Origin: Mesorhizobium sp. M4B.F.Ca.ET.058.02.1.1
Lineage (GTDB): Bacteria > Pseudomonadota > Alphaproteobacteria > Rhizobiales > Rhizobiaceae
Assembly (NCBI RefSeq): GCF_003952505.1
Contig: NZ_CP034450.1
Span: 6,397,469-6,461,468, forward strand
Length of the DNA: 64,000 nucleotides
Reading direction: 5' to 3'
The position numbers and the translations under genes are program-made. Below, piece after piece: positions 36,433-44,880 of the stretch. Position 1 is the stretch's first letter, and each line of letters starts with the position of its first letter. Below the pieces are notes generated by a model. The model was not told the DNA's origin and made no database searches. It worked only from the letters and a program-made list of their open reading frames with translations.

Positions 36433-36720
36433 TCAATCGTCTCGCTCGCGGCCGAAAGCGGCGCGCAACTCGTCCTTGGCCTTCTCCAGCACTCGCTTGC
36501 GTTCCGCCGGCAGGTTGCTGCCGGCACGGTTGATGTAGAAGTTCAGCATCGACATGGCAGACTGGAACGGCTCGGCCTTACGCCGGTCGCTGTGCTCGGC
36601 CGATCGCTTGAGCGAGGCGGCGATCTTCCTGGCGTCGTCGGATTCGAAAATATGCTCTTCGAGATCCAGCGCGTCGCTGTGCCCGGTCACCTCGGCCGAC
36701 CATTTTCGTTTCGCGGTCAT
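36433..36720 (-). CDS. DUF3175 family protein
   Basis: 95 residues from ATG 36720, preceded by AAAGGAG. KRKWSAEVTGHSDALDLEEH, then KIAASLKRSAEHSDRRKA and SAMSMLNFYINRAGSNLP match my memory of the DUF3175 family, small basic proteins of unknown function found in proteobacteria. No signal peptide or membrane segment. Convergent with GntR copy 2 (20-base gap) and divergent from the MFS gene. Confidence 0.75.
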   Translation of the reverse strand: MTAKRKWSAEVTGHSDALDLEEHIFESDDARKIAASLKRSAEHSDRRKAEPFQSAMSMLNFYINRAGSNLPAERKRVLEKAKDELRAAFGRERDD

Positions 36721-36890
36721 GGCACCACTCCTTTCGTGACGGAAACTCAACGCGGCGATGTCTGTTCCCGCCGGATCCTGGTTTCTGGAGCGACGGATTT
36801 GCCTGTCGTGGCGCTGCTCGATGCCTGCCGATGGGCCGAATAGTGGAGCCGAACCGCTCGCTCCCAAGAACACCGCGGACAGGAAACGCC

Positions 36891-38123
36891 TTGGCCACCA
36901 CCTTCTCCAGCAGCGCCCAGAGCCCAGACATCGACAGCGCCTATGCCTGGATGCGGCTCGCCATCTCGGTGGTTCTGGCAACGATCGGAGGTGTCGGCAT
37001 GTGGGCGGTGGTCGTGGTGCTGCCGGCGGTGCAGGCGGAGTTCGGCGTCGACCGCGCCGCGGCCTCGATGCCCTATACCGCGACCATGGTCGGCTTTGCC
37101 GCCGGCAATGTGCTGGTCGGCCGCGCCATCGACCGGATGGGCTACTGGATCCCGGCGCTGGTCTCCGCGACGGCGCTCGGCGCCGGTTTCCTGCTCGCCT
37201 CGCTCACCAGTTCGATCCTCGGCTTCACCCTGGTCCAGGGGCTTCTGATCGGCGTCGGGACGTCGGCGATCTTCGGTCCGCTGATCGCCGACATCTCGCA
37301 TTGGTTCAACCGGCGCCGCGGCGTCGCGGTGACGGTGGCGGCATCGGGCAATTACCTCGCTGGGGCGGTCTGGCCCTTCATCATGCCGACGATCATGAGG
37401 GCGGAAGGCTGGCGCTTCACCTATGCGGCGATCGGCGTCGTCTGCCTGCTCACAATGGTGCCGCTGGTGCTGATGCTGCGGCGCGGCGCTCCGCATGAAG
37501 CGATGGCCGGCACTGCCGGCGGCCGTCCGGTGCGGCCGATCTCGCTGTCGCCGGCGGCGCTGCAGGTTCTGCTGGTCGTCGCCGGCTTCGGCTGCTGCAT
37601 GGCGATGTCGATGCCGCAGGTGCACATCGTCGCCTATTGCATGGACCTCGGTTATGGCATGGCGCATGGCGCCGACATGCTGTCGATCATGCTGGCGGCG
37701 GGCGTCGCCAGCCGCATCGGCTCGGGCTTCCTTGCCGATCGCATCGGCGCGGTGAGGACGCTGCTGCTCGGCTCGGTGCTGCAATGCCTGTCACTGCTGT
37801 TCTACATCCCCTTCGACGGGCTTGCCTCGCTCTATGTCGTGTCGCTTGTCTTCGGCCTGTCGCAAGGCGGCATCGTGCCCTGTTATGCGATCATCATACG
37901 CGATTACATGCCGGCAAGGGAGGCTGGACAGCGCGTCGGCATCGTCATGATGGCGACCATCTTCGGCATGGCGGTCGGCGGCTGGATGTCGGGCTGGATC
38001 TACGACCTCACCGGCTCCTATGCCGCGGCCTTCCTCAACGGCATCGCCTGGAACCTGGTGAATCTGGCGGCCATCCTCCTCCTGATGTGGAAGGCCCGGC
38101 GCAGTGCCCTGGCGATGGCCTGA
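36891..38123 (+). CDS. MFS transporter (12-helix)
   Basis: 410 residues if it starts at TTG 36891, which follows AGGAAA; an in-frame ATG at 36831 lacks a ribosome site. About 12 membrane helices; GRAIDRMGYW between helices 2 and 3 and RIGSGFLADRIGAVRT between 8 and 9 are the MFS loop motifs. It resembles oxalate/formate- and monocarboxylate-type carriers in general form. Substrate unknown. It is followed 148 bases on by a LacI regulator that belongs to the next cluster. Confidence 0.8.
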   Translation: MATTFSSSAQSPDIDSAYAWMRLAISVVLATIGGVGMWAVVVVLPAVQAEFGVDRAAASMPYTATMVGFAAGNVLVGRAIDRMGYWIPALVSATALGAGFLLASLTSSILGFTLVQGLLIGVGTSAIFGPLIADISHWFNRRRGVAVTVAASGNYLAGAVWPFIMPTIMRAEGWRFTYAAIGVVCLLTMVPLVLMLRRGAPHEAMAGTAGGRPVRPISLSPAALQVLLVVAGFGCCMAMSMPQVHIVAYCMDLGYGMAHGADMLSIMLAAGVASRIGSGFLADRIGAVRTLLLGSVLQCLSLLFYIPFDGLASLYVVSLVFGLSQGGIVPCYAIIIRDYMPAREAGQRVGIVMMATIFGMAVGGWMSGWIYDLTGSYAAAFLNGIAWNLVNLAAILLLMWKARRSALAMA

Positions 38124-38271
38124 TGGCGGGCCGCACGGTGCCGGTCGCTTGACAAGGGCGGCAGGCTGCGCGACGCCAGATGGCGCGGCGAGGGACTGGC
38201 ATGGCGATACCGACAAACACCATCGTTTCGCGGCCCAGCCTGGCTGATGGCGCGGCATCGAGGGCAGGGCG

Positions 38272-39300
38272 GTGATCAAGCCGCGCTCGCGCCGCGGCGG
38301 CGGCCGCCCGACCATCGCCGACGTGGCGCGCAAGGCCGGCGTCGGCGCCATCACCGTATCGCGGGCGCTGCGCGAACCGGGGCGGGTTTCGGAAGACCTG
38401 CGCCGCCAGATCCAGGCCGCCGTCGACGAGCTCGGCTATGTTCCCGACCCGAACGCAAGGGCGCTGGCCTCGGCCCGCGCCGAGGTGTTCGGCGTGTTGG
38501 TGCCGTCGCTCACCAACAACGTTTTCGCCGAAGTTGTGCGCGGCATCTATGACAGCCTGTCGGACAGCCCCTTCCGCATCCAGCTCGGCAATACCCACTA
38601 TTCCGGCCTCGAAGAGGAGCGCCTGCTGCAGGTGTTTGCCCCGCAGCGTCCGGCGGCGTTGATCGTGGCCGGCATCGACCAGACTCCAACCTCGCGCCGC
38701 CTGCTGGAGACTGCCGGCTGCCCGGTGGTTCAGGTCATGGAGACCGGTCCCGATCCGGTCGACATGCTGGTCGGGTTTTCCCATTTCGACGGCGGCCGGG
38801 TGGCGAGCGAGCACCTGGTCGAGGCGGGCTACCGGCGGATCGGCTTCATCGGCGCCCGCATGGACCCGCGTTCGCAGCGGCGTCTGGCCGGCTACCGCGC
38901 CGCCATGGAAGCGGCGGGCCTGTTCGACCCCCGGCTGGTGACGACCACGCCACTGCTGTCCAGCGTGACGCTCGGTCGTGAGCTTTTTCGCGATGCGTTG
39001 GCCAAGATGCCGGCGCTCGACGGGATATTCTGCAACAATGACGATATCGCGCTTGGCGTCCTGTTCGAATGCCATCGCGCCGCTATCGCGGTTCCGAAGA
39101 CCATCGGCATCGTCGGCTTCAACGATCTCGACATGATGCAAGCAGCGTTTCCGTCGGTCACCAGCATCCGCACCCATCGCTATGAAATCGGCCGCCAGGC
39201 AGTCGCCATGGCGCTGGCGGCGATCGCGGGAGAGAGGCCGCGACAGCGCGTTGTCGACCTCGGCTTCGAGCTGATGCGCCGCGAGAGCACAGCACGTTGA
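38272..39300 (+). CDS. LacI-family transcriptional regulator (GntR/gluconate-like)
   Basis: 342 residues from GTG 38272. LacI helix-turn-helix TIADVARKAGVGAITVSRALREP near 14-36 and a type I periplasmic-binding-like effector domain (about 70-335). It sits immediately before a ribose-type transporter operon ending in gluconokinase, and the perfect palindrome TGGTAGCGCTACCA follows its stop by 44 bases. It most likely represses that operon and responds to a sugar acid. Confidence 0.87.
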   Translation: MIKPRSRRGGGRPTIADVARKAGVGAITVSRALREPGRVSEDLRRQIQAAVDELGYVPDPNARALASARAEVFGVLVPSLTNNVFAEVVRGIYDSLSDSPFRIQLGNTHYSGLEEERLLQVFAPQRPAALIVAGIDQTPTSRRLLETAGCPVVQVMETGPDPVDMLVGFSHFDGGRVASEHLVEAGYRRIGFIGARMDPRSQRRLAGYRAAMEAAGLFDPRLVTTTPLLSSVTLGRELFRDALAKMPALDGIFCNNDDIALGVLFECHRAAIAVPKTIGIVGFNDLDMMQAAFPSVTSIRTHRYEIGRQAVAMALAAIAGERPRQRVVDLGFELMRRESTAR

Positions 39301-39344
39301 AACACGCAGAAGCGACTGTGCAAATGCCGGTTTACACTGCGTCA

Positions 39345-39358
39345 TGGTAGCGCTACCA
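39345..39358. promoter_or_regulatory. LacI-type operator
   Basis: TGGTAGCGCTACCA is a perfect 14-base palindrome with a central CG pair, the form bound by LacI-family repressors. It lies 44 bases after the LacI gene and about 250 bases before the binding-protein start. Confidence 0.7.
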
Positions 39359-39395
39359 ATTGTTTCGTGCGGAAATTCAAAGCAAGGCCAGCGTC

Positions 39396-39443
39396 TGTTT
39401 ATTATATATAAGCGACAGCTCATGCTTGTTTATTATGTATAAT
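39396..39443 (+). promoter_or_regulatory. AT-rich tandem repeat and probable promoter of the sugar-acid ABC operon
   Basis: TGTTTATTATATATAA (39396-39411) recurs as TGTTTATTATGTATAA (39427-39442), 15 of 16 bases, 31 bases apart (three helical turns). The second copy contains a perfect TATAAT at 39438-39443. These are the most AT-rich bases of the window. Likely promoter plus a second regulator's sites. The remaining part of the 308-base gap (39444-39608) holds only the leader and a ribosome site GGGAGGAA. Confidence 0.5.
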
Positions 39444-39608
39444 ATGCTAGCTTTGTTTTCTCCTTGAGGGAGATGGAGGAGGGGGCATCGGGTGGCAAAC
39501 CGCCACCCTGGGTAGGCGTCATGGGGCAAGGCTGGAGGGCTTCGCCGGATGTGGACGGGCGCCAGAACCACGCAGCATCAGGCAGAACTGCAATCGGGAG
39601 GAATATCG

Positions 39609-40733
39609 ATGATCAAGTCACTTGTTGGTGGCATCGTTGCCGCCACTGCATTCGTTATGCTGAGCTCATCGGCGATCGCCGAGCCGGAAATCGTCAAGGG
39701 ACCGGCCGCGGAGCCGGACTGCTTCGCGCCGTGGGCAGCCGATACCCAGTTCTTCAAATTCCCCAAGAAGGAGGGCCCGTACCGCATCGCGCTCGCCAAC
39801 GGCTATATCGCCAATACCTGGCGCATCCAGATGATCCAGACGGCCAAGGCCTATGCCGCGCAGAAGGACGTCGCGGCAAAGCTCAAGGAATTCAAGGTCG
39901 TATCGACCGGCGAGGATGTGCCGGCGCAGATTTCGGCGATCAACAACTTCATCGATTCCGGCTTTGATGCGGTCGTCGTCAATGCGCAGAACCCGACGGC
40001 CTTCGGGCCGGTGATCAAGCGCGCCAAGGAAGCCGGCGTCGTTCTTGTCGCCTTCGACAACATCCTCGACACCAAGGATGCCATCAACGTCAATGTCGAC
40101 CAGAAGGGCCTCGGGGAACTGTGGGCCAAGTGGCTGATCAGCCATATACCCGATGGCGGCAAGATCCTGGAAGTACGCGGTGTTGCCGGCACCTCGGTCG
40201 ACACCGATCGCCACAATGGCATCCATGAGGTCCTGGACGCTTCGGGCAAGAAGTGGGACGTCACCGAAGTCGCCGGCAAATGGGATGATCCGACAGCGCA
40301 GAAGGTCACCGCCGACGCCATCGCCACCAACGGTCCGTTCGTCGGCATCACCGGCCAGGGCGGCGACACCGGCATCGTACAGGCGATGATCGATGCAAAG
40401 CATGCTTTCGTGCCGTTCGGCGGCGAGACCGAAAACGGCTTCCGCAAGTTCTGCGCGGCGCACGCGGCCGATGGCCTGAAGTGCTCGTCGGCCGGCACCG
40501 GCCCCGCCCAGGTGGCGGTCGCTATCAAGACGGCGATCTCCGCGCTCGAGGGCAACGTCGTGCCGCAATCGGTGAAACTGCCGCTGGCGATCGTCGAGGA
40601 TCCGAACTTTAAGGAAGGCCAGGACTACTTCCCCGATCAGTCCGACAATTTCTTCGTCGGCAATTCCTTCCCGACCTGCGGGATCAATTTCACCGCGCAG
40701 GAAATCATGGGCCAGACCAAGGAAAACAAGTAG
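39609..40733 (+). CDS. Sugar ABC transporter substrate-binding protein (CUT2)
   Basis: 374 residues from ATG 39609, with signal peptide (MIKSLVGGIVAATAFVMLSSSAIA). Type I binding fold: RIALANGYIANTWRIQMIQT, INNFIDSGFDAVVVNAQNPTA, then GVAGTSVDTDRHNG. It is a longer form than RbsB and has cysteines (PDCFAPW, FCAAH, PTCGIN) that may form disulfides. First gene of the operon with ATPase, two permeases and gluconokinase. Confidence 0.9.
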   Translation: MIKSLVGGIVAATAFVMLSSSAIAEPEIVKGPAAEPDCFAPWAADTQFFKFPKKEGPYRIALANGYIANTWRIQMIQTAKAYAAQKDVAAKLKEFKVVSTGEDVPAQISAINNFIDSGFDAVVVNAQNPTAFGPVIKRAKEAGVVLVAFDNILDTKDAINVNVDQKGLGELWAKWLISHIPDGGKILEVRGVAGTSVDTDRHNGIHEVLDASGKKWDVTEVAGKWDDPTAQKVTADAIATNGPFVGITGQGGDTGIVQAMIDAKHAFVPFGGETENGFRKFCAAHAADGLKCSSAGTGPAQVAVAIKTAISALEGNVVPQSVKLPLAIVEDPNFKEGQDYFPDQSDNFFVGNSFPTCGINFTAQEIMGQTKENK

Positions 40734-40813
40734 TCTGACCGGCCGGGGCGGTGGGCATCTCCCGCGGCTCCGGCTGCTTGCCATCTGTCGATAGAAATTG
40801 CCTCGGAGGGCTG

Positions 40814-42358
40814 ATGGACGGCGCGGTTCCGCTCTTTCGCATGGAAGGCATATCCAAGCGCTATGGCGGCGTGCGTGCCTTGGAAAAGGCCGAGCTGACG
40901 GTCACGGCCGGTAGCATCCACGCCATTCTCGGCGAAAACGGCGCCGGCAAGTCGACACTGATCAAGGTGATGGCCGGGGTCGTCGCGCCGGACGAAGGCC
41001 GCATGATGCTGGACGGTCGCGAGGTGAGCTTCGCCTCGCCGGCGGCGGCCAACCAGGCAGGCATCGTCTGCATCTTCCAGGAACTGTCGCTGATACCGGA
41101 ACTCAGCGTCGCCGACAACATCGTCATCTCCGACCCGCCGAAACGTTTCGGCCTGATCGACCGCAAGGCGCAGCGCCGCATCGCCGAAGAGGCGCTCGCC
41201 CGCGCAGGTGCTTCCGACATCCATCCGCTGGGGCTGGTGAAGGATTTGCCGCTGTCGCGCCGGCAGATGGTCGAGATCGCCAAGGCGCTGGCCCGCAAGC
41301 CGCGCATCCTGATCCTCGACGAGGCGACCTCGGCGCTGACCGCGACCGATGTCGCCAAGATCTTCGGCGTGCTGAAGAGGCTGCGGGAAGAGGGGCTGGC
41401 GCTGCTCTACATCTCGCACCGGATGAACGAGATCGCCGAGCTTGCCGACCAGTGCACCGTCTTCCGCAACGGCCGCAACGTCGCCAGCTACGCGGCTGGC
41501 TCGAAGAGCGACAGCGAAGTCGTCGAATTGATGATCGGACGCGAATACAGCCACATCTTCCCGCCGAAGCCGGCGCGGCACGCCGCCGCCGTCCCGGTGC
41601 TGGAGGCACGCAACCTGTGCTGGACCGATCGGCTGGACAATGTCTCGCTCACCGTCGGGGCGGGCGAGGTCGTCGGCCTCGGCGGCCTCGACGGTCAGGG
41701 CCAGCGGGAGTTGCTGCTTGCCTTCTTCGGCGTGCTGCGCGGCCTTGCCGGCGAGATCCTGGTCGACGGCAAGGCGGTTTCCATCGCCAGTCCTTCAGCC
41801 GCGCGTGACGATCGCATCGGCATGGCGCTCATCCCCGAGGACCGCAAAACCGAGGGGCTCATGCTGCCGATGACGGTGCGCGAGAACCTTTCCTTCGCGG
41901 CGCTCGACCGACTGTCAAAGGCTGGCGTCATCGACCGCGCGACCGAGCAGCGGCTGATCGACGACATGGTGGAGCTGCTCGCGATCAAGACCGCTGGCCT
42001 CGACATTCCGGTCGGCGCGCTGTCGGGCGGCAACCAGCAGAAGGTCGTCATCGCCAAATGGCTGATGCGGCAGCCGCGCATCGTCCTGCTCAACGACCCG
42101 ACGCGCGGCATCGATGTCGGCACCAAGCAGGAACTCTACCAGTTGATGCGCAAGCTCGCCGACGCCGGGGCCGCGATCCTGTTCTATTCGACCGACTATG
42201 ACGAACTGATCGGCTGCTGCGACCGGGTGCTCGTGCTCTATGACGGCGCGGTCAAGCGCGAGCTGGTCGGCGCCGAGATCACCGAGCATGCGCTGATCGC
42301 CAGCGCGCTCAATATCCACGGCGAGGGCGCCGGTCCGATGCAGGGAGAGGGCGCATGA
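40814..42358 (+). CDS. Sugar ABC transporter ATP-binding protein, two-domain RbsA type
   Basis: 514 residues from ATG 40814 after GGAGGG. First domain: Walker A GENGAGKSTLIK, Walker B ILILDEATSALTATD; its signature is the unusual LSRRQMVEIAKAL. Second domain: degenerate Walker A GGLDGQGQRELLL, signature LSGGNQQKVVIAKWL and NDPTRGIDVGTKQE, as usual for CUT2 ATPases. Energises the two permeases that follow. Confidence 0.9.
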   Translation: MDGAVPLFRMEGISKRYGGVRALEKAELTVTAGSIHAILGENGAGKSTLIKVMAGVVAPDEGRMMLDGREVSFASPAAANQAGIVCIFQELSLIPELSVADNIVISDPPKRFGLIDRKAQRRIAEEALARAGASDIHPLGLVKDLPLSRRQMVEIAKALARKPRILILDEATSALTATDVAKIFGVLKRLREEGLALLYISHRMNEIAELADQCTVFRNGRNVASYAAGSKSDSEVVELMIGREYSHIFPPKPARHAAAVPVLEARNLCWTDRLDNVSLTVGAGEVVGLGGLDGQGQRELLLAFFGVLRGLAGEILVDGKAVSIASPSAARDDRIGMALIPEDRKTEGLMLPMTVRENLSFAALDRLSKAGVIDRATEQRLIDDMVELLAIKTAGLDIPVGALSGGNQQKVVIAKWLMRQPRIVLLNDPTRGIDVGTKQELYQLMRKLADAGAAILFYSTDYDELIGCCDRVLVLYDGAVKRELVGAEITEHALIASALNIHGEGAGPMQGEGA

Positions 42359-42371
42359 AGGGGATCGCAGC

Positions 42372-43352
42372 GTGAAGGATTGGCGTTACTGGCTGGCCGA
42401 GCAACGCGGAACGCTGCTCGCACTCGGTATCTTCGTCGCCATGTTCGCGATCTACAGCGCGAACCACCCGGCGGGCTTTACCGCCAATGTCGTGCAGACG
42501 GCCGCCAACAAGGGCGTGCTGCTTGCCTTCGTCGCCATGGCGCAGACCCTGGTGGTGATCACGGCCGGCATCGATCTATCCGTCGGCATGATCTTCACGC
42601 TGACCAATTGCCTGGCTTCCTGGCTGGTGATCGGCACCGGCCTCGAGACGGCCTTCGGCGTCGTCGCGGTGCTCGGCACCGGGCTCGTCTGCGGCGCCAT
42701 CAACGGCGCCATCGTCATCTATGGGCGGCTGCAGCCGATCGTCGCCACCATCGCCACCGGCGCCGTCTATTTCGGCCTCGCACTGCTGCTGCGGCCGTTT
42801 CCGGGCGGTTCGGTCAATGAGGACCTTGCCGATTTCCTGACCGGGCGCTTCTTCGGCGTCGCGCCGGCGAGCCTGGTCGCGCTGGCGGTCGTGGTGCTGA
42901 TCGTGTGGGTGCCGTTCAGCCGCTCGGAGCTTGGCCGCGCGGCCTACGCCGCCGGCTCCTCGGAAACCGCCGCCTACATGTCGGGCGTGCCGATCCGGCG
43001 CGGGAAATTCGTCGCCTACGCGCTTGCCGGGCTGCTTGCCGCGATCGGCGGGCTGTTCCTGACCTTCTTCACCTATACGGGTGACGCCGCCTACGCCAGC
43101 GGCAATGCCTATACGCTGTTTTCGATCGCCGCCGTCGTGCTCGGCGGCGTTTCGCTGTTCGGCGGCAAGGGCAGCGCCATCGGCGCGATCTTCGGCGCGC
43201 TCGCCTTCCGCACCATTGGCGACCTTTTGTTCGTCTTCGATTTCGATCCGCTCTGGCAACCGCTGTTCCAGGGCGTCATCCTCCTGATCGCGGTCAGCCT
43301 CGGCGCCTTCGCCCTGTTCAGGGTCCGCAACCGGCTGGAGTGGTTCCTGTGA
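42372..43352 (+). CDS. Sugar ABC transporter permease 1 (CUT2)
   Basis: 326 residues from GTG 42372. TLVVITAGIDLSVGMIFTL near 58-76 is the ribose-type permease signature; about 8-10 helices. The last codons overlap the start of the second permease (GTGA at 43349). Two different permeases imply a heterodimeric membrane channel. Confidence 0.9.
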   Translation: MKDWRYWLAEQRGTLLALGIFVAMFAIYSANHPAGFTANVVQTAANKGVLLAFVAMAQTLVVITAGIDLSVGMIFTLTNCLASWLVIGTGLETAFGVVAVLGTGLVCGAINGAIVIYGRLQPIVATIATGAVYFGLALLLRPFPGGSVNEDLADFLTGRFFGVAPASLVALAVVVLIVWVPFSRSELGRAAYAAGSSETAAYMSGVPIRRGKFVAYALAGLLAAIGGLFLTFFTYTGDAAYASGNAYTLFSIAAVVLGGVSLFGGKGSAIGAIFGALAFRTIGDLLFVFDFDPLWQPLFQGVILLIAVSLGAFALFRVRNRLEWFL

Positions 43353-44335
43353 GCGAAACGACCATCGGCGGCATCGCCGGGCGCATGCCGAAATTCATCC
43401 GCCGCGCCGATCCGGCTGTTATCACGGCCTTCGCCTGCATAGCGCTGCTGCTGTTTCTCGGCAGCCTCTATTCGCGCAGCTTCCTGTCGCCGGAATATCT
43501 CTTGCAGCAGCTCAAAGTGGCGTCGTTCCTCGGCGTCATTGCCACCGGCATGATGCTGGTCATCCTGCTCGGCCAGATCGACCTGTCGGTGCCGTGGTCG
43601 GTGGCGGTCGGCGCGATGATGGCCGCCGCGGCCGCGGCCTACGGTCCGGTCGGCGTGGCGCTTGCCATCCCGTTCGGCATTGTCTGCGGCATCGCGATCG
43701 GCGTCGTCAACGGCATCGGCGTCGCCTATCTGCGCATCCCCTCGATGATCGTGACGCTGGCCACCAACGCCGTCGCGCAAGGGCTGATGGTGGTCTACAC
43801 GGGGGGCTTCTCGCCGCAGGATTCGGCAACGCCGGCCATGCGCTACCTGGCGACCGGCTTTGCCATTCCGGCGGTGCCCAACGCCGTCATCATCTGGGCG
43901 CTAATCGGCGCGGCCATGGTCTTCGTGCTGACCCGTACCGGCTTCGGCCGCGCCGTCTACGGCATCGGCAACCGTGAGCGCGCCGCCTATCTTTCGGGCA
44001 TCGACACACGCCGCGTTGTGATGGTCGCCTTCGCGGTTTCGGGCGGACTCTCGGCCTTTGGCGGCGTGCTTTTGGCGGGTTACGCTTCGAAGGCGGCGCA
44101 GTCGATGGGCGATGCCTATCTCTTGCCGTCGATCGCGGCGGTGGTGCTCGGCGGCACCTCGATCCTTGGTGGACGCGGTTCCTATCTGGGCACTGTCGCC
44201 GGCGTCATCCTGATCACGCTTCTGCAGTCCATCCTCTCGGTCATGCAGATGCCGGAGGCAGGACGGCAGATCATCTACGGCGTGGTCATCGTGGTCATGC
44301 TTCTGCTCTACGGCCGGGCCCCGGCGAGCCGCTGA
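43349..44335 (+). CDS. Sugar ABC transporter permease 2 (CUT2)
   Basis: 328 residues from GTG 43349. Related to permease 1; the signature here is MMLVILLGQIDLSVPWSVAV, with LGQ-DLSVPWS in place of the usual GIDLSVG. About 8-10 helices; GGTSILGGRGSYLGTVAGV near 265 matches the family C-terminal region. Two bases separate it from gluconokinase. Confidence 0.9.
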   Translation: MSETTIGGIAGRMPKFIRRADPAVITAFACIALLLFLGSLYSRSFLSPEYLLQQLKVASFLGVIATGMMLVILLGQIDLSVPWSVAVGAMMAAAAAAYGPVGVALAIPFGIVCGIAIGVVNGIGVAYLRIPSMIVTLATNAVAQGLMVVYTGGFSPQDSATPAMRYLATGFAIPAVPNAVIIWALIGAAMVFVLTRTGFGRAVYGIGNRERAAYLSGIDTRRVVMVAFAVSGGLSAFGGVLLAGYASKAAQSMGDAYLLPSIAAVVLGGTSILGGRGSYLGTVAGVILITLLQSILSVMQMPEAGRQIIYGVVIVVMLLLYGRAPASR

Positions 44336-44337
44336 CC

Positions 44338-44880
44338 GTGATCGAAAAAGCGGGACCGCCGGCGACCAAGACGCCGCTGGCCATCGTGGTGATGGGGGTT
44401 GCCGGCTGCGGCAAGTCCGCGGTCGGCGAGGCGCTGGCGGCGGCGCTGGGTACGGCATTCGTCGAGGGCGACAGGCTGCATCCGCCCGAGAATGTGGCGC
44501 GCATGGCAAGCGGTGAACCGCTCACCGACGAATTGCGCGCCGGCTGGCTCGATGCGATCGGCCGGCGCATCGCGGCCTCGATCGCCGACGGGCAGAGCGT
44601 AGTCGCCGCCTGCTCGGCGCTGAAGCGCGGCTACCGCAGGCGGCTGCGCGGCTTTTGCCCGGACCTGCGTTTCGTCTATCTGGAAATCGATGCGGAAACC
44701 GCCAGGCGCCGTGTCGGCAGCCGCAAGGGGCATTTCATGCCGGCGAGCCTGGTCGACAGTCAGTTCGCCACTCTGGAAGCGCCGACAGCGGATGAACCCG
44801 CCTTGACCGTGGACGGCACCGGCCGGATCTCCAACATCGTCGCCGGCGTGCTTGACGAACTCAGGACAAAGACCTCATGA
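44338..44880 (+). CDS. gntK: Gluconokinase GntK
   Basis: 180 residues from GTG 44338. P-loop VMGVAGCGKSAVGEALA near 18-34, EGDRLHPPENVARMASG near 42-58, LTDELRAGWL, CSALKRGYRRRLR and HFMPASLVDSQFATLE are all standard for GntK. It phosphorylates D-gluconate to 6-phosphogluconate for the Entner-Doudoroff and pentose phosphate routes. Last gene of the ABC operon, suggesting that gluconate or a gluconate precursor is imported. Overlaps the convergent next gene by 6 bases. Confidence 0.92.
   Translation: MIEKAGPPATKTPLAIVVMGVAGCGKSAVGEALAAALGTAFVEGDRLHPPENVARMASGEPLTDELRAGWLDAIGRRIAASIADGQSVVAACSALKRGYRRRLRGFCPDLRFVYLEIDAETARRRVGSRKGHFMPASLVDSQFATLEAPTADEPALTVDGTGRISNIVAGVLDELRTKTS

Noticed and set aside
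44875..44880. 6-base overlap of gluconokinase and the LpxL-like gene as functional linkage
   Set aside because: The genes converge on opposite strands; tail-to-tail overlap of a few bases is common and says nothing about shared function.
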